Positions 11,397-22,885 of a stretch of 64,000 bases of DNA are shown here, piece after piece. The position numbers and the translations under genes are program-made. The stretch is from Actinernus sp. WN-2022 (Eukaryota; Cnidaria; Anthozoa; Actiniaria; Actinernidae). The notes under the pieces were generated by a model that saw nothing but the letters and a program-made list of their open reading frames with translations, searched no databases and was not told where the DNA came from. Where the stretch lies: positions 139,892,365-139,956,364 of the forward strand of contig JAOWCC010001634.1 in NCBI GenBank assembly GCA_030867875.1. The letters run 5' to 3'. The stretch's first letter is position 1. Each line of letters starts with the position of its first letter.

Positions 11397-11443
11397 AAAT
11401 TCGTAAATTCGTAAATTCGTAAATTCGTAAATTCGTAAATTCT
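11397..11443. repeat. 8-bp microsatellite (aaattcgt)n
   Basis: About six copies of aaattcgt directly abut the 5' end of the LINE fragment starting near 11442. Confidence 0.85.
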
Positions 11444-12590
11444 GATGTCTGCCCCGTCATATCTGGTGTCCCTCACGGTTCTGTCCTGGGCCCTCTCCTA
11501 TTTCTCCTATATATAAACGATCTGCCTGATGATATCTGCTCCCACATACGCCTATTTGCTGATGACTGTCTTTTGTATATCGAACTGCAATCTCCTTCGT
11601 CATCCCTCCAACTCCAATCTGATCTTGACAAACTGTCCTCTTGGTCCACGAAATGGCAATTGCGTTTCAACCCTGCTAAGTGCTACATCATGCACGTCTC
11701 TCGCAAGCGCAGCCCCTGTATTACCCCATATTTCCTGTATAATAGACCTCTGACTTTCACAAAAACTCACCCTTACCTCGGCGTTGAAATTTCTGATGAT
11801 CTCCGCTGGAACTCTCACTGTACAAAAATTGCGAAGAAAGCCAATAGCACCTTGGGATTTCTTAGACGAAACTTGTATCATTGCCCACCAGCTGTCAAAG
11901 AAACTGCCTATCTTAGTTTAGTTAAACCAACTGTTGAATACTGCTGTTCTGTATGGGACCCTTACACTTTGTCAAATATCAATAAGCTTGAAATGATTCA
12001 AAGGCGTGCTGCCAGATTTGTGAAAAATGACTATTCCAGATACTCTAGTGTTACTAACATGTTAGAGAACCTTAAATGGCCTACGCTCCAATCTAGAAGG
12101 CAATATAGTAGACTAAGTCTCCTTTATAAAATTCTAAACCATCACTGCGCTATCCCCATCGAGGATTATCTTACTTCGTCTTCTACTATTACTAGACGCA
12201 AGCATAATTTAAAGTTCAACCTTTTTTCTCCTAAAACTGACTGCTTTAAGTACTCTTACTTTCCTAGAACTGTCCCAGAATGGAATGACTTACCAAGTAA
12301 TGTCGTACTAGCGCCTTCCATTAGCTCTTTTAATGAGCAGCTTTATTGCCACTTAATGGCCTAAACAGGTTTCGGCAACTAATTATCTAGTTTATTTAAA
12401 TTTGTTTATTCGTCTAGTTTACACCTCCTTATTTATTGAGTATTTATTTATTTATTCATTATTTAATCTTAGGTATCTTCTTTACTTCTTTATTTATTAT
12501 TTATGTAATTCTTTTCTTTTTGTTAGTACCGCCTCGGTTTTAAATGCGCATAGCTGTACCGAGTAATAAATAGAAATAGAAATAGTAAAC
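11442..12590 (+). mobile_element. 5'-truncated CR1/L2-like LINE, reverse transcriptase C-terminal half
   Basis: An open frame runs from about 11442 to the TAA after 12361. It starts in the RT palm with SGVPHGSVLGPLLFLLY and the catalytic FADDCLLY. It continues through the thumb and C-terminal region typical of CR1/jockey-group LINEs (YLGVEISDDLRW, FLRRNLYHCP, EWNDLP near the end). The 3' untranslated part ends in a short tandem tail (aatagaaatagaaatag, near 12570-12586), as is usual for this group. No endonuclease or palm N-terminus remains, so it is a dead-on-arrival copy with an unusually intact frame. Confidence 0.85.
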
Positions 12591-12640
12591 ACCAGATTTC
12601 GGGAGAAAACACTTTTCTACCTCCCGTCGTCACTGCCGTC

Positions 12641-12970
12641 GCCGTCCTGGTTGCGAAAGGTCCCTACTATCAGGCGATAGTGCCCGCTGAGAGCGGAAGA
12701 CAATTTTGTGATGAACAATAACGACAAATAGACGGTGTTTGTCTCGGAACTATCGGCTTATATTCTCGGGCTTATATTTGTTTTAAGAACATCAAATTTC
12801 CACGGGCAACTATCAGCCGATAGTTCCTCGACGGACACCGTCTATTTGTATAATAGAAACTTCGAGCTCATAGTCTAATTGTTAAATAGTGCCCGCTGAG
12901 AGCGAAAGACAATTTCGTGATGAACAATAACGACAAGTGTGTCTGTCTCGGAACGTTAGGAACATCGCCT
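12641..12970. repeat. Foldback element and repeat terminus
   Basis: 12641-12666 is the inverted match of 3895-3920. Next, 12725-12850 forms an imperfect hairpin (caaatagacggtg..actatcggc against gccgatagt..caccgtctatttg). A direct repeat of about 45 bp (tgcccgctgagagcg.., 12689 and 12889) flanks the hairpin. Confidence 0.6.
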
Positions 12971-14500
12971 GCTTGTAAACACATCGATAAAAAAGGAGGA
13001 AACTGATGTGACAGCGCTAAGGTAACCCTGGTACAAGAGTAACCCTAGACCTAGTGCTAGAGTAACTCAAATCTCATTGTCAGCAGGCTCCCCTACCCCT
13101 CCCCCTCCCCCACATTTTACCCTAGCCTTTAATGGTAATCATTAATAGAACGATGCATATCCAAGGGAGGGGTGGGTTCGTAGTTTCCTAGAAACCGGAA
13201 TTGAGCCGATATCTTTGTGTTAAATGCTTTAACACTGATCTCGTGTTTAGAATCTATGAGTACTTCTACGGATTTAGAAAAAAGCGAAGCATCCGCGTAT
13301 CCGTATTGCGGTAAAAATAAAAACAAATTAAATCATATAGAATTAATAAAGCGTATTTTAACGTCATCTTTAGAAATGTAGTATTGTTTAGGCAACTTCT
13401 GTTGATTTTACAACCATTTAGAATTTTGGGTGGTTATATTTTCAATTATCTTCTTGCTCCTTGCCGGAACTTGGCTTGCAATTTCCGTCCAATCGGTTTT
13501 CAAGAACATTCAAAACAAGGGGCAGAACTTAGTCGGGTATCGTGTCCCGCGGTTGGCACTCAATTTTTGCAAAGAAAAAAATATAAGTCCCACTGGGCAT
13601 TAACAGAGATTTCATGGAAATGGAGAACAGAAATGTCATGAAATGTAAACAAATGTGCTTTCAAGGTTCGTATATCGTATGCATGTTTGCAAGCTGTGTT
13701 TGTGAAACGTGCCGCCTCGAAATGTTAACTCAGTACAACAACTTGATTGCTTCATATTTTACTGAGTCGACTTTACTCTGAGCCCTTGGTGATCCAGCAC
13801 AACGGGACAAGGAGAACATTTTAAGTAAGGCTGGAACTGAAAAGAACGCAGCCCGATTCACAGCAAAGTCACAGATAATAAAGAATATAGAAGCATGTAA
13901 ACATCTGCAAATTGCTTGTTGTGGTTGATAATAACTTGACCTGACGTATTAACACAAATTTACTGATCAAAAGTAGTCGAATAAATTCTAAAATGAAACT
14001 ACTCGAAAGTAAATATAATACAGGGCGTTGCATGGGATAGGCGCAATACTCGTCTAGCATCGAAATTATTATACTAGCTCTAATAATCATTCCGGCTTTG
14101 CGGGCCCATTATTCAGCGTGTCGGTCATGCTAAAAGATATTGGCTGGCAGCAGAGCTGATGCCCGCCTGACCGGCTTAATTGAGAAAATTGCTAATGGTC
14201 TTGGTGCTTATGAAACGAAGGTCTCGTCACATGTCAACGCATTCATACCTCTAGCCACCACTACTACATGTCAGAGACTCTCCTTCTACCCAAGAACAAT
14301 CACGCAATTAATGGAACAGCATTCCCCGTGACGTTTTTAGTAAAAGCTGTGTAATCCAGTCTCCTTTAATAAGTTATTTCTGCTCCAACGCACCACAGTA
14401 TTTCTTTTCTTTTTCTGTCCTGTTGAAATGCTGTTAAATTATATGTATGTCACGTAACATTGTACTGATCCCCAGGTTAACAATCCTCCTATGGAGGGGT
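12971..14500. other. No gene seen
   Basis: Mixed unique-looking AT-rich DNA with short ORFs (65-85 codons) in several frames that have no recognisable domains, repeat counterparts or convincing splice sites. Confidence 0.4.
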
Positions 14501-14514
14501 AACGGCGTATTGGA

Positions 14515-14650
14515 AGACAGACAGACAGACAGACAGATAGATACATACATACATACATACACACATACATACATGTATACACACATACATACATACATAC
14601 ATACATATCCGATAGATAGATAGATCTATAGATAGATAGATAGATCTCCC
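14515..14650. repeat. Compound tetranucleotide microsatellite
   Basis: Runs of acag, atac and gata units. The antisense 85-codon ORF here is only the translation of the microsatellite. Confidence 0.9.
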
Positions 14651-14760
14651 AGAAATAAGAACCAATCAAATATGAAAAATTCAACATTTGATTCAATGGG
14701 CCAAATATATGGAATGACCTCCAAGACTTCCCTCAGTAAACTAAGATTGTAATTTATCCA

Positions 14761-15008
14761 AAACAAGAGCCCATCTGGGCTTTCACTCGGGCCACATGAG
14801 ATTGAAGATGAAATACACTTTCATTTGAAATCCTCTTAGTAATAACCAAAGGGAAGAATTATTAGCAGTCTTTAGGAGTGGCCGGTAGCGCGGTGACTTT
14901 CATTCTCTGCTCCCCTAGTATATATATACATGTATGTAATTTAATATTTTTGTTTTCTCGTATGTAAATTAAAGTAGTTGATCTTTTATTGAAAACACTA
15001 CTTATTCA
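14761..15008 (+). repeat. Dispersed repeat E, copy 1
   Basis: Starts aaacaagagcccatctgggc and matches 26641-26886 closely in the same orientation. In copy 2 the sequence runs directly into acacgtttacaatttagtctg; here that continuation appears only at about 15792, so roughly 780 bp lies in between. Confidence 0.8.
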
Positions 15009-15791
15009 TGTGTGTATGTATGTTCAGACTACTATCGTGCAGCTAGCTAGAGTCTTGAGATATCTGTCAGCAACTCGCAGCTAGTTAATAAATTAGTACT
15101 GTTCAGACCTAGTAACTTAGTAGGTTTTACTTTTTGTTTTTCCCTCTTCTGGTTTGTTTCTATCTCTAAAGAGGGCATGAATGGGGTTAACTGACTACTG
15201 ACAAACAGCCTTAAAAATAACTGACAACTGACAAATGACGATTTTTTTACTGACAACTGACAACCGAAAAATAACTGACAACTGACAAATTTGTTTTTTG
15301 TGGGTCAAACATTGTAAATTTTCTCTAGTAATGATTAACTAGGGCTAACTGACAACTGACAAATGGCCAACATTTTAACTGACAACTGACATGTAGACCC
15401 CCCCATTCAGACCCTCTCTAAAAGATAGAAATTTGGTCTATAACTGCCCTTGGCGCAAGTGTTTCGTAATCGCAAATAATTGACCGCCAAAGTGCTCAAT
15501 TGAAATTTCAACCAAAATATTAAAACTGTGCGAAAAACTGCTACTGACTGGTGTTTGGCGATCCTCGTTATCCATGATGGCTCAATTGACGTACAATACA
15601 CCCGGTAGTTGTCATCGATGGGCTTTTAGCGCGCTAGATTCTATTCAAGCTACCTCGCTAGGTAGCCTGGAACTTCAAAGTATTCCACCGACCACTAGCT
15701 AGCTAATCACCAGAGCAGAAAAACTGTTCAGACTAAAGAAGCTCGCTACCTCCTGTGGTTAGCTAGCTAGATTTACTAGCCTGAACACGGC
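15009..15791. repeat. Insertion inside repeat E
   Basis: Occupies the gap that copy 2 of repeat E lacks. It begins with gttcagact.. and ends with ..cctgaacac, with gctagctag words near both ends, suggesting inverted termini. The core has at least seven spaced copies of the phrase ctgacaactgacaaa (15190-15390). No coding sequence. Confidence 0.55.
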
Positions 15792-16159
15792 CACACGTTT
15801 ACAATTTAGTCTGCAGGTCCGATAAAACTGCAGGTTCCAGTCGTAAACAGTCCGAGTTTGACCAAAGTGAAACGATCGAGCTGCTCGCGTCCGTAGATAT
15901 ATATTTCTTCGTTTGCACTTTTGACATGATATAATTCTTCAAATGGCACCATTGTTTTATTTCTTATGTTTAATAATACAGTTCTCAGCTGTAAATAAAA
16001 TAGAACATTCTATGGAAGATTTCTTGTCCTAAAGTTTGGAAACGTAACACATGCATTTGACGCTAGAAAGTTCAGTACTCGCAAGGTCAATTTACTAGTG
16101 GCAGTTTACTAGTTTGCACTATCGGCTGTTATGGAATGGAAACATACTTTCACAGCTTA

Positions 16160-16860
16160 ATATGTATGTCGATTGGTCAGAAGGATATCTTGTTTAAATG
16201 CTACGGTCCTTTCGGCATCAGGAAATTTTTAAACGGGAGTTTTCGTACAGTATTTCAAGCTATGCTGTAGTGCGAGTTCAGTTACGCCACAAATGTCGGT
16301 GAAACTAATACCGTGTTCATTATTATCGGTTTTCTCTATGGGTTCTCATGTATTCAATAATTACTTCTGGAGCTTCATATTTATGTCGATTGGTCACAAT
16401 GATTTCCTCTTTCAGTTTTTCCCTTTAGTTTGGACATTAGGGATATATCCTTGGAGATTTCGTACAGTTTAGCGACCGTTGTGTCGAAAGTAGAAACGTT
16501 CGTTTGTCATGAAAGTGCGTAAACAAACTGTCACAAGCGGTTTCATAGCAGCTCGATGTTTGACTCCCATATAGTCGATGATAACGTATATAGCTTCATA
16601 TGTACGTCGATTTCTCACAAGGATTTCCTCTTTCAGTTTTCCTCTCTCTTTGCTGGCAGTTCATGCTTTTTGTTCGGGTAGTTGCCCCACTGAGCCGTAA
16701 CCACAAAACGAGCACAGCATTTCAGTTGGCATACACTGCGTACATCTGCTTAACTAATTAGATTTGTAAAAATCTTAGCGGATCATGTAAATATTCCGCT
16801 TGGCTCAAATATGAGGGTTTCTGCCGTCAAAGTTCATTTTTTGTTTCAGTTTTCCCCATA
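16160..16860. repeat. Degenerate tandem repeat, unit about 210-220 bp
   Basis: The phrase 'cttcatat.tatgtcgattggtcacaa.gattt' recurs near 16166, 16375 and 16593, with a partial match near 16840. This implies three to four diverged units. Confidence 0.5.
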
Positions 16861-17336
16861 TTAGCAGACTTGTATAATGCCTCGAGCTCTCCGAATCCAG
16901 TAGAAAGACTCTGGTTATTCTGTCGTAAAACATGGACCTGACCCAAATTTAGGTTGTATTGCATCATTGCCCACGATGGAATAGATTTCTGACAATGACT
17001 ATTTGAAATTGATATCTCCTTCTCTCGCCTAGTCTGAGCTTTGAATTTTCTTATCTGAGCGCGCCTGAGGAAATCTAACCTTTGTTTGCGTGACCAGCAT
17101 AGTGCAATCTGATTGGTTCGAATTTGACCTTTAACGCATGCGCAGAAGCCGTCTGACACTGATTAAAAAAAAAAATAATAACCACTTGCATTTTCAGACT
17201 CGGCGCTGCCACAGGCAGCCCGAGTAATTACAGTATTTTATACCTAAATTAATCAGTCCTACCTCATCGAATCTTATTAATCACTTGTCAAATATATTGT
17301 AAATGCAATTGCTTATAGTTCCCTAGTTATTAACTT

Positions 17337-18182
17337 TTAAAGTGCCTATAACCCTTCTTGTAATTTTTATACAGCTATGAACCTCCGAAGAGTTTTGAGT
17401 ACTTCTGTTTAGAAAGTTTTGGCTTACAGTGAATACTAAATGTTCTACGCTTGTTTGAAATCGTGTACATTTGACCTTTCCTGACCTATGACCGCGTAAG
17501 TAAAAGCCTGGGTCGATTCCTGGGTAGACGTCATATAATTAATTGCCCTATATCATTACGATGTCACGGCTTGTTTATGAGGGGGACAGAATCAACATGA
17601 GCAATAGAATTTTGAACTAAATCTGCTCTGCTGAGGAAAATTTAACTTCGAATTGTCTGGTTTCCAGATATCAGCTGAATCAATGTTTATCCCACAATAT
17701 TTACCGTATTTGGTGGCTGTTACCGCTATTTTACGTTCTACAAAATGCATTTGATAGCGATTTCCTTTGTGTTGTTGCTGTTTTGTCCCCTCCCACGACC
17801 GTGATCCTTAGCGTTTATACAATAGATTGTTTTGATTTGACGTCATAATGATATAGGGCAATTCGACTTTGCAATCATTTGAAGAAATACTTAAAATGTT
17901 GACTAAAATGACTTTTTTCTTTACTAACAACTGGCAAACTGCGTATATTCTCTATAAATCGATGTTGTTGTGATAGAAAGGCGTCTACCCAGGAATCGAC
18001 CCAGGCTTTTACTTACGCGGCCATGGGTCAGGAAAGGTCACATTTACACGATCTCAAACAAACGTATACGTAGAACATTTAAAAGTATTTTCTGTAAGCC
18101 AAAACTTTCTTCACAGAAGTATTCTAAATATTTCGAAGATTCATAGCTATAAAACTTGCAAGAAGGGTTATAGGCACTTTAA
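17337..18182. mobile_element. Long-TIR DNA transposon B with TTAA target site
   Basis: About 190 bp at 17341-17532 is repeated inverted at about 17970-18180. The ends read TTAA|AGTGCCTATAACCC and its complement followed by TTAA, consistent with a TTAA-specific family (piggyBac- or Kolobok-like). A diverged half copy lies at 61990-62215. MITE A sits in its centre. No transposase ORF. Confidence 0.8.
17541..17863 (+). mobile_element. MITE A, copy 1 (nested in element B)
   Basis: 323 bp with terminal inverted repeats aattgccctatatcatta and complement; over 90% similar by eye to 48327-48647 in the same orientation. Both copies contain tgacgtca-like words at the ends. Confidence 0.85.
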
Positions 18183-18853
18183 AGCGTGTTAATTAAGCGA
18201 TTAATGTTTCTTTTGTATTGACATATCGTATACATCTTTTAATTCTTTATTTTTATATTTACTTATCTTAAAATACTTTAGATTTTGCTTACCTGATTTA
18301 TGAAAACAGTGTGGAAATAGAAAAATGGAAAAATTTAAAATTACATATTATATAAATATGTACATCTTTACCTATTACGTATGTGTGCGAGTGTGTGAGT
18401 GGCTTTGCCTTTAAGTTTCCCACTGTGGCCACAGGCTAACCATGCATCCTCTCATTTTGTGTATTTGTCACTGATGTTAATCCATTTGTTGATTTAGCGT
18501 GCGCTTATAATACAGTTCGGGCTTCCTGTGGCTCAGGTTTGTTTACATATAGCTCGGGCTTCCTGTAACCTGAGTATCAGGCTTACCTTTCCCCCGAGAA
18601 AAAGAAAGAAAAAACAACGCGCGAGAGGGGGAAAAGAACGCCTGATACAAATACTATTCGAGACACCTTCCGCCCCTTGTCACGTCGCCTGTCACAATCA
18701 TGTCAACAATCATGTCACGTAGTAAAAGTGCTTTCGAGATTAGCCGCTATAGCCGCTAGTAAACATGAACAAACTTTTCACATATTCGAACCTCGTAGTA
18801 TCATGTCCACTTAAAACGTTATTTCTATTCCAAAATAACACTAGACTACTTAC

Positions 18854-19167
18854 CATGTCTCCACAATATGGACTTCGTCAACCACAAGAACTTTGGCTTT
18901 GTGCAATGCACCACATTTTAAAATTTTTGACCATCTTTCGCTTAGCCATTGTTCAGCACTTCCATATATAGATGATTTTAAAATTTCCCTGTCTTTCTCT
19001 CTGGACTCGCCGATCGCTGTAGCTTTTAGACTAGTTTTGGCCTTGTTCAAATTTTTAACCTGTTGCTTCCTTATATAGTCCAAGGGACTAACAACTACGA
19101 TAGGAAACGGTACACTCGTTTCGTCGTGGTGGCCTTCGAAAATATTCTCGCAAACTTTCGGCAAAAG
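18854..19167 (-). pseudogene. RecQ-like helicase exon fragment
   Basis: The minus-strand frame shows a superfamily 2 helicase segment. It has a core start (QLLPKVCENIFEG), a motif Ia region (PIVVVSPLDYIRKQQ), and the DExH box as VVDEVH near the exon end. The frame then meets a textbook donor (ACATG|gtaagt) exactly where the ORF would stop, so this was copied as genomic DNA with its intron and not as a processed transcript. The upstream side ends abruptly at a gata microsatellite and an antisense LINE. Motif I (the P-loop) and motifs III-VI are absent, so it cannot encode a working helicase alone. It might be one exon of a still-functional gene whose other exons are outside, but the LINE junction favours a relic. 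Confidence 0.5.
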
Positions 19168-19169
19168 TT

Positions 19170-20640
19170 GATAAATAAATAGATAGATAGATAGGTATGT
19201 GTTTATTGGCACCATATACAAAATTGTACATAAGTCTCAGACGTGCTGAGAAAGCTAACAGACGTAAGGTAAGATACAGGTATAGGAGTATATGTGTTAT
19301 ATGTAGTTATTTTAACTATAATTTTTGCGTTTTTTGAAGCAGTCATGTATATATTTACAAACTTCTTTTTGTAATATTAAAGGCGGATCTATTAGTAAAT
19401 TAAAAACGACATTTTCGTCTTGATATTTTGGTTTCTGTAAATTTTATTTTCTATTCACAACATTGATTATGTTTTCCCGTTCTTCTGGTTTTAGGTAGGG
19501 CCTAGAAAGTTGACCTTTTTCAATTTCGAGGGCGTGGTTACTTGGCTTAGATGAGTTAGAGCTTCTCGATGATCAATGTTGTGAACATTATAAAGGTATG
19601 GATCAAGCGAATAGTTAATTTTAAAAGTACGATACGTACGAAGTTTATTGCGTTGTCCTTCTTTTCTATCATCGTCGTTGATTTGGCTTAACCAGCATTC
19701 GTATTCGATATCTTTTAATCTTTGTTTGAATAATTTTTCATAAGGCTTTTGAATTACTGGGTTGACCGGAGGATCATTTCAGATGTCTCCGAGACCAACC
19801 GTACATATGGTAGTTTTCATTTTCTGATACCAATCAGTTTTGTTATTACCGTCTGTGCTATCTATATATGTGTCCTGCGATAAACATGTACGTTCTGGGT
19901 TATTCAGCTTGAGCCAGAACTTATAACTCTTTGTTTTTGCTTCCACCGAAAGAGGATATCAAGCATTATTAGTTCCATTTTACTTACTCCCAGCATAGTT
20001 AATAGAGTGGAATGGTTATGAAACCCGGCAAACTTCAAAGGGGCTAACAAAGGCGCTGCGATTTATGTTGGAAGGGGGCAAGACAAAAGATTGTGCAGGG
20101 TCATAGTTCATTAGCGTCCCCTGAACGACTGAACTCACACGTTTCTATTGGCTGATTGATTAACACATTGGAATTTCTATTGTGTTTTGTGCAGGGTAGT
20201 GGTTGAAAAAAGCTAACAAAGACATATAACAAAGAAGGTCGCTGGGTTTCATAACCATTCCACTCTATTAACTATGCTCCCAGTAGAAGTTTGCAGAACT
20301 CTCTGTAGACTTTGTTATGTCTGCCCCCCAGATTTCACTGCCATGCATATAGAAGAATTGGTTTAATTAGGCAATCAAAGAGGCGTAAAGTTAATTAAAT
20401 ATACGTTCGGAAATTTTTACCCATGGATTTCTTCAGTTTAAATATGTTTAAGTTCTTTAAATAAAGCCTTCAGCGCTGTCTTTTTCAGTTCAGATTTAGC
20501 AAGGTTAAAACTACCTATCGTGCTAAACATTAATCCGAGGTACTTATATGAAGTAACGTTCTCAATTTTTTTCCCCGGTATCTAAACTTATACTTGTTCA
20601 TCGATTTAACTATGCAAAGGCATTTGAATATGTATATTCT
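19170..20640 (-). mobile_element. Decayed LINE, antisense, interrupted by MITE F
   Basis: The minus-strand translation, across stops and frameshifts, gives RT C-terminal phrases (YKYLGLMFSTIGSFNLAKSE, WYQKMKTTICTVGLG, HNIDHREALTHL) typical of cnidarian non-LTR elements that end in a zinc-finger-like tail. The MITE at 19994-20276 splits it. The 3' end is near the gata microsatellite at 19175-19195. Confidence 0.6.
19994..20276 (+). mobile_element. MITE F, copy 1 (283 bp)
   Basis: Terminal inverted repeats catagttaatagagtggaa and complement. Flanked by a perfect 7-bp duplication CTCCCAG (19987-19993 and 20277-20283). The copy at 58421-58703 is inverted relative to this one and is also exactly 283 bp long. 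Confidence 0.9.
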
Positions 20641-21014
20641 GCCGAGGATAGATCATTAACGACATTCCGCACGTGAAAACCAGTTTGTGGCTATAAGCAT
20701 CGTTGCTCATTGGTGGCTGGGGAATATAAAAGGAAAAGGCGCTTCCACCATGTGCTGAGCAAACAAAATAGAACTCGGCGTAGTCCTGTAAGATGAATCA
20801 ACCCCGGCTGAACTTGAACGTTTCAAATGGTATAACAAGTCCCGGCTGTGCCGGCCCCGACAGCAATCCAGAAGGCGCTCGGAGAAGGGCTTGCAATTGA
20901 GGGAGCAGAAGCGAATTCTCCGGTCGAACGAGTCGCTACAGAGGTATATATATTAGTTGTTTTGTTTGAGTAGAATTTTTTAGTCATGGTAGGACTCCAG
21001 TTATCATGCATAGT

Positions 21015-21490
21015 TTCAGCTTGGCCGGTGATCGTGGCTGTAAGGAGTTCGGCTTAAGCTTGGCCCGTGATCGTGGCTGTATAGTGTGCGGAAAGTTTAA
21101 GCTTGGCCGGCCCGTGTTCGTGGCTGTAAAGAGTTCGGTTTAAGCTTGGCCCGTGGTCGTGGCTGTATAGAGTTCGGAAAGTTTAAGCTTGGCCCGTGAT
21201 CGTGGCTGTAAAGAGTTCGGCTTAAGGTTGGCCCGTGATCATGCACGCGGCTGTAAAGAGTTCGGGTTAAGCTTGGCCCGTGATCGTGGCTGTATAGAAT
21301 CATGCAGCTTGGCCCGTGATCGTGGCTATGAAAAAGTTCAGAAATTTGAAGCTTTACCCGTGATCGTGGCTGGGAAAGAGTTCAGAAGGCTTGGCCCGTG
21401 AACGTGGTTTAATTTGTAAGAGTTCCAAGTTTATGATCATGGCTGCATGTGAAAGGGTTCAGAGAGTCGCCTGTGATCGTGGCTATGGAG
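21015..21490 (+). repeat. Degenerate tandem array, unit about 36-45 bp
   Basis: About ten to twelve variable units share the core ggcccgtgatcgtggctgt. They lie inside the recombinase-element remnant and may be part of its long repeat or leader. ORFs on both strands here (68-70 codons) are repeat translation. Confidence 0.8.
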
Positions 21491-22537
21491 AGGTAAATTA
21501 GTTGGTGGTCCGTGCATGGAGGTTATGTATAACCACTAGGTTTTTTCCTTACTAAATCAGTTTTTGATCATATATTAATAAACGTTCTTTGACAAGGCTT
21601 CAAGCTTTATTTGGGTTCTGCTAAAAAGTAAGATATTTATTTGCGTTGGCTTTTATATATAGGTACCAAACATGGAGGACATTAAGGAGAAGTTAGAGAA
21701 ATTGCAGGAGACAAACGTGGAGCACCCTGGAAAAGATCTTGCAGTTGGCTAATTCAAAGTCTGTTCCGTTTAATAAGGTCAATCTATTGAGCAATTTTTG
21801 AATTTGAAGATAGTGTCTTTGGATACGAAACATCCTAACGCCAACTACTACTCTGCAGTGTTTCGAGCTATGCGCGAAAAAAAAATGGCGTCCTCAGACG
21901 AGCATATTCAAGAGAGATTTGCTGGTTCTCCTGGGAGATAAGGACCAAGAAAAAGTACTTGATGTGATTTCGAAAGTTGACATTAGTCACCGATGCGTTC
22001 AGTTATGCCTATGTTAGGAGGCCGCCGCGGACGACAAAACCGCTAGCGTCCAGTGTTGTAATTGTAATGGTTACGGGCTGATTTCCACAGGAATTGTGAT
22101 GCTTGTTGGCAGGATACATATGGGGCTGGCGGAACTGATGCAGCATCCGGCGAAACGAGGTGGATGATACTGTCATCAGGGACTACAGAGTTGAAGGATT
22201 GATCAACATTGTAGCCCGACTGATGCAGCGGCAGTTGCGACAGTATGTAATACATAGATTTGTTTGAACCATAGATCTCGATTGTCACCATTAATTTTTG
22301 TTATTGGTATATTCTAATAGTAGTGATATTTTTCGAGGTACTTTTGGATTAGATTACTTTTATTAGGGGGGTTTCGTAATTTCCTTCATTCATCATTTAT
22401 TTTCCCTTCCTTGATTAGGGTGAGTAACTCCCATGGGTTAGTCTGAGTTCTGGGCTACCTGTGGGCGTACCGTTTTCGGGCGTGGGCAGTTGCTCTTTTC
22501 TGATCCGGGATCCCATCCTCGCTAGTATTTTATTCTC

Positions 22538-22885
22538 TTGGGAGTGGGGAGCTTTTCCTCGGTTCTGGTCACATTTTTTAGTTGCCTTTCCGTTTTTCTG
22601 CAGATCCGCAACGTAAAACGGAGACGAATCTCTGGCTATGAAGGTTTTGATATCCCTTCCTGGGAAAAGCTAGACAAGGAGTTTGAGCACAAGTTGTTTA
22701 GTTTCCAACCTCTCGGGGTCCCTAGTCAGGGAGCCACTGACATTCCCACTATTGATCATGTGCTGGTTTCTAAAGACACACCGCCTTTGTCCCAGCTGCG
22801 ATTTAGAGCGCACGTTTTTCGCTTCACGGGTTTAGGAGTGGCGCTGCCATTTCAATGGCGCTCGAAGATGTTAACTGTTCAATGA
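22538..22885 (+). pseudogene. Tyrosine recombinase C-terminal fragment
   Basis: A 115-codon frame with a basic stretch (VKRRRI) followed by GYEGFDIPSWEKLDKEFEH and an HxxR box (HVFRFTG). The frame is lost near 22885; the Tyr-bearing end (GWKSSKTALHYI) is in another frame 15-60 bp further on. In intact recombinases these two motifs belong to one catalytic domain, so this copy is broken. The segment before the basic stretch is preceded by a ctgcag acceptor-like site, probably by chance. Confidence 0.45.

Noticed and set aside
14439..14696. 85-codon minus ORF rich in Y, C, M and V
   Set aside because: Microsatellite translation.
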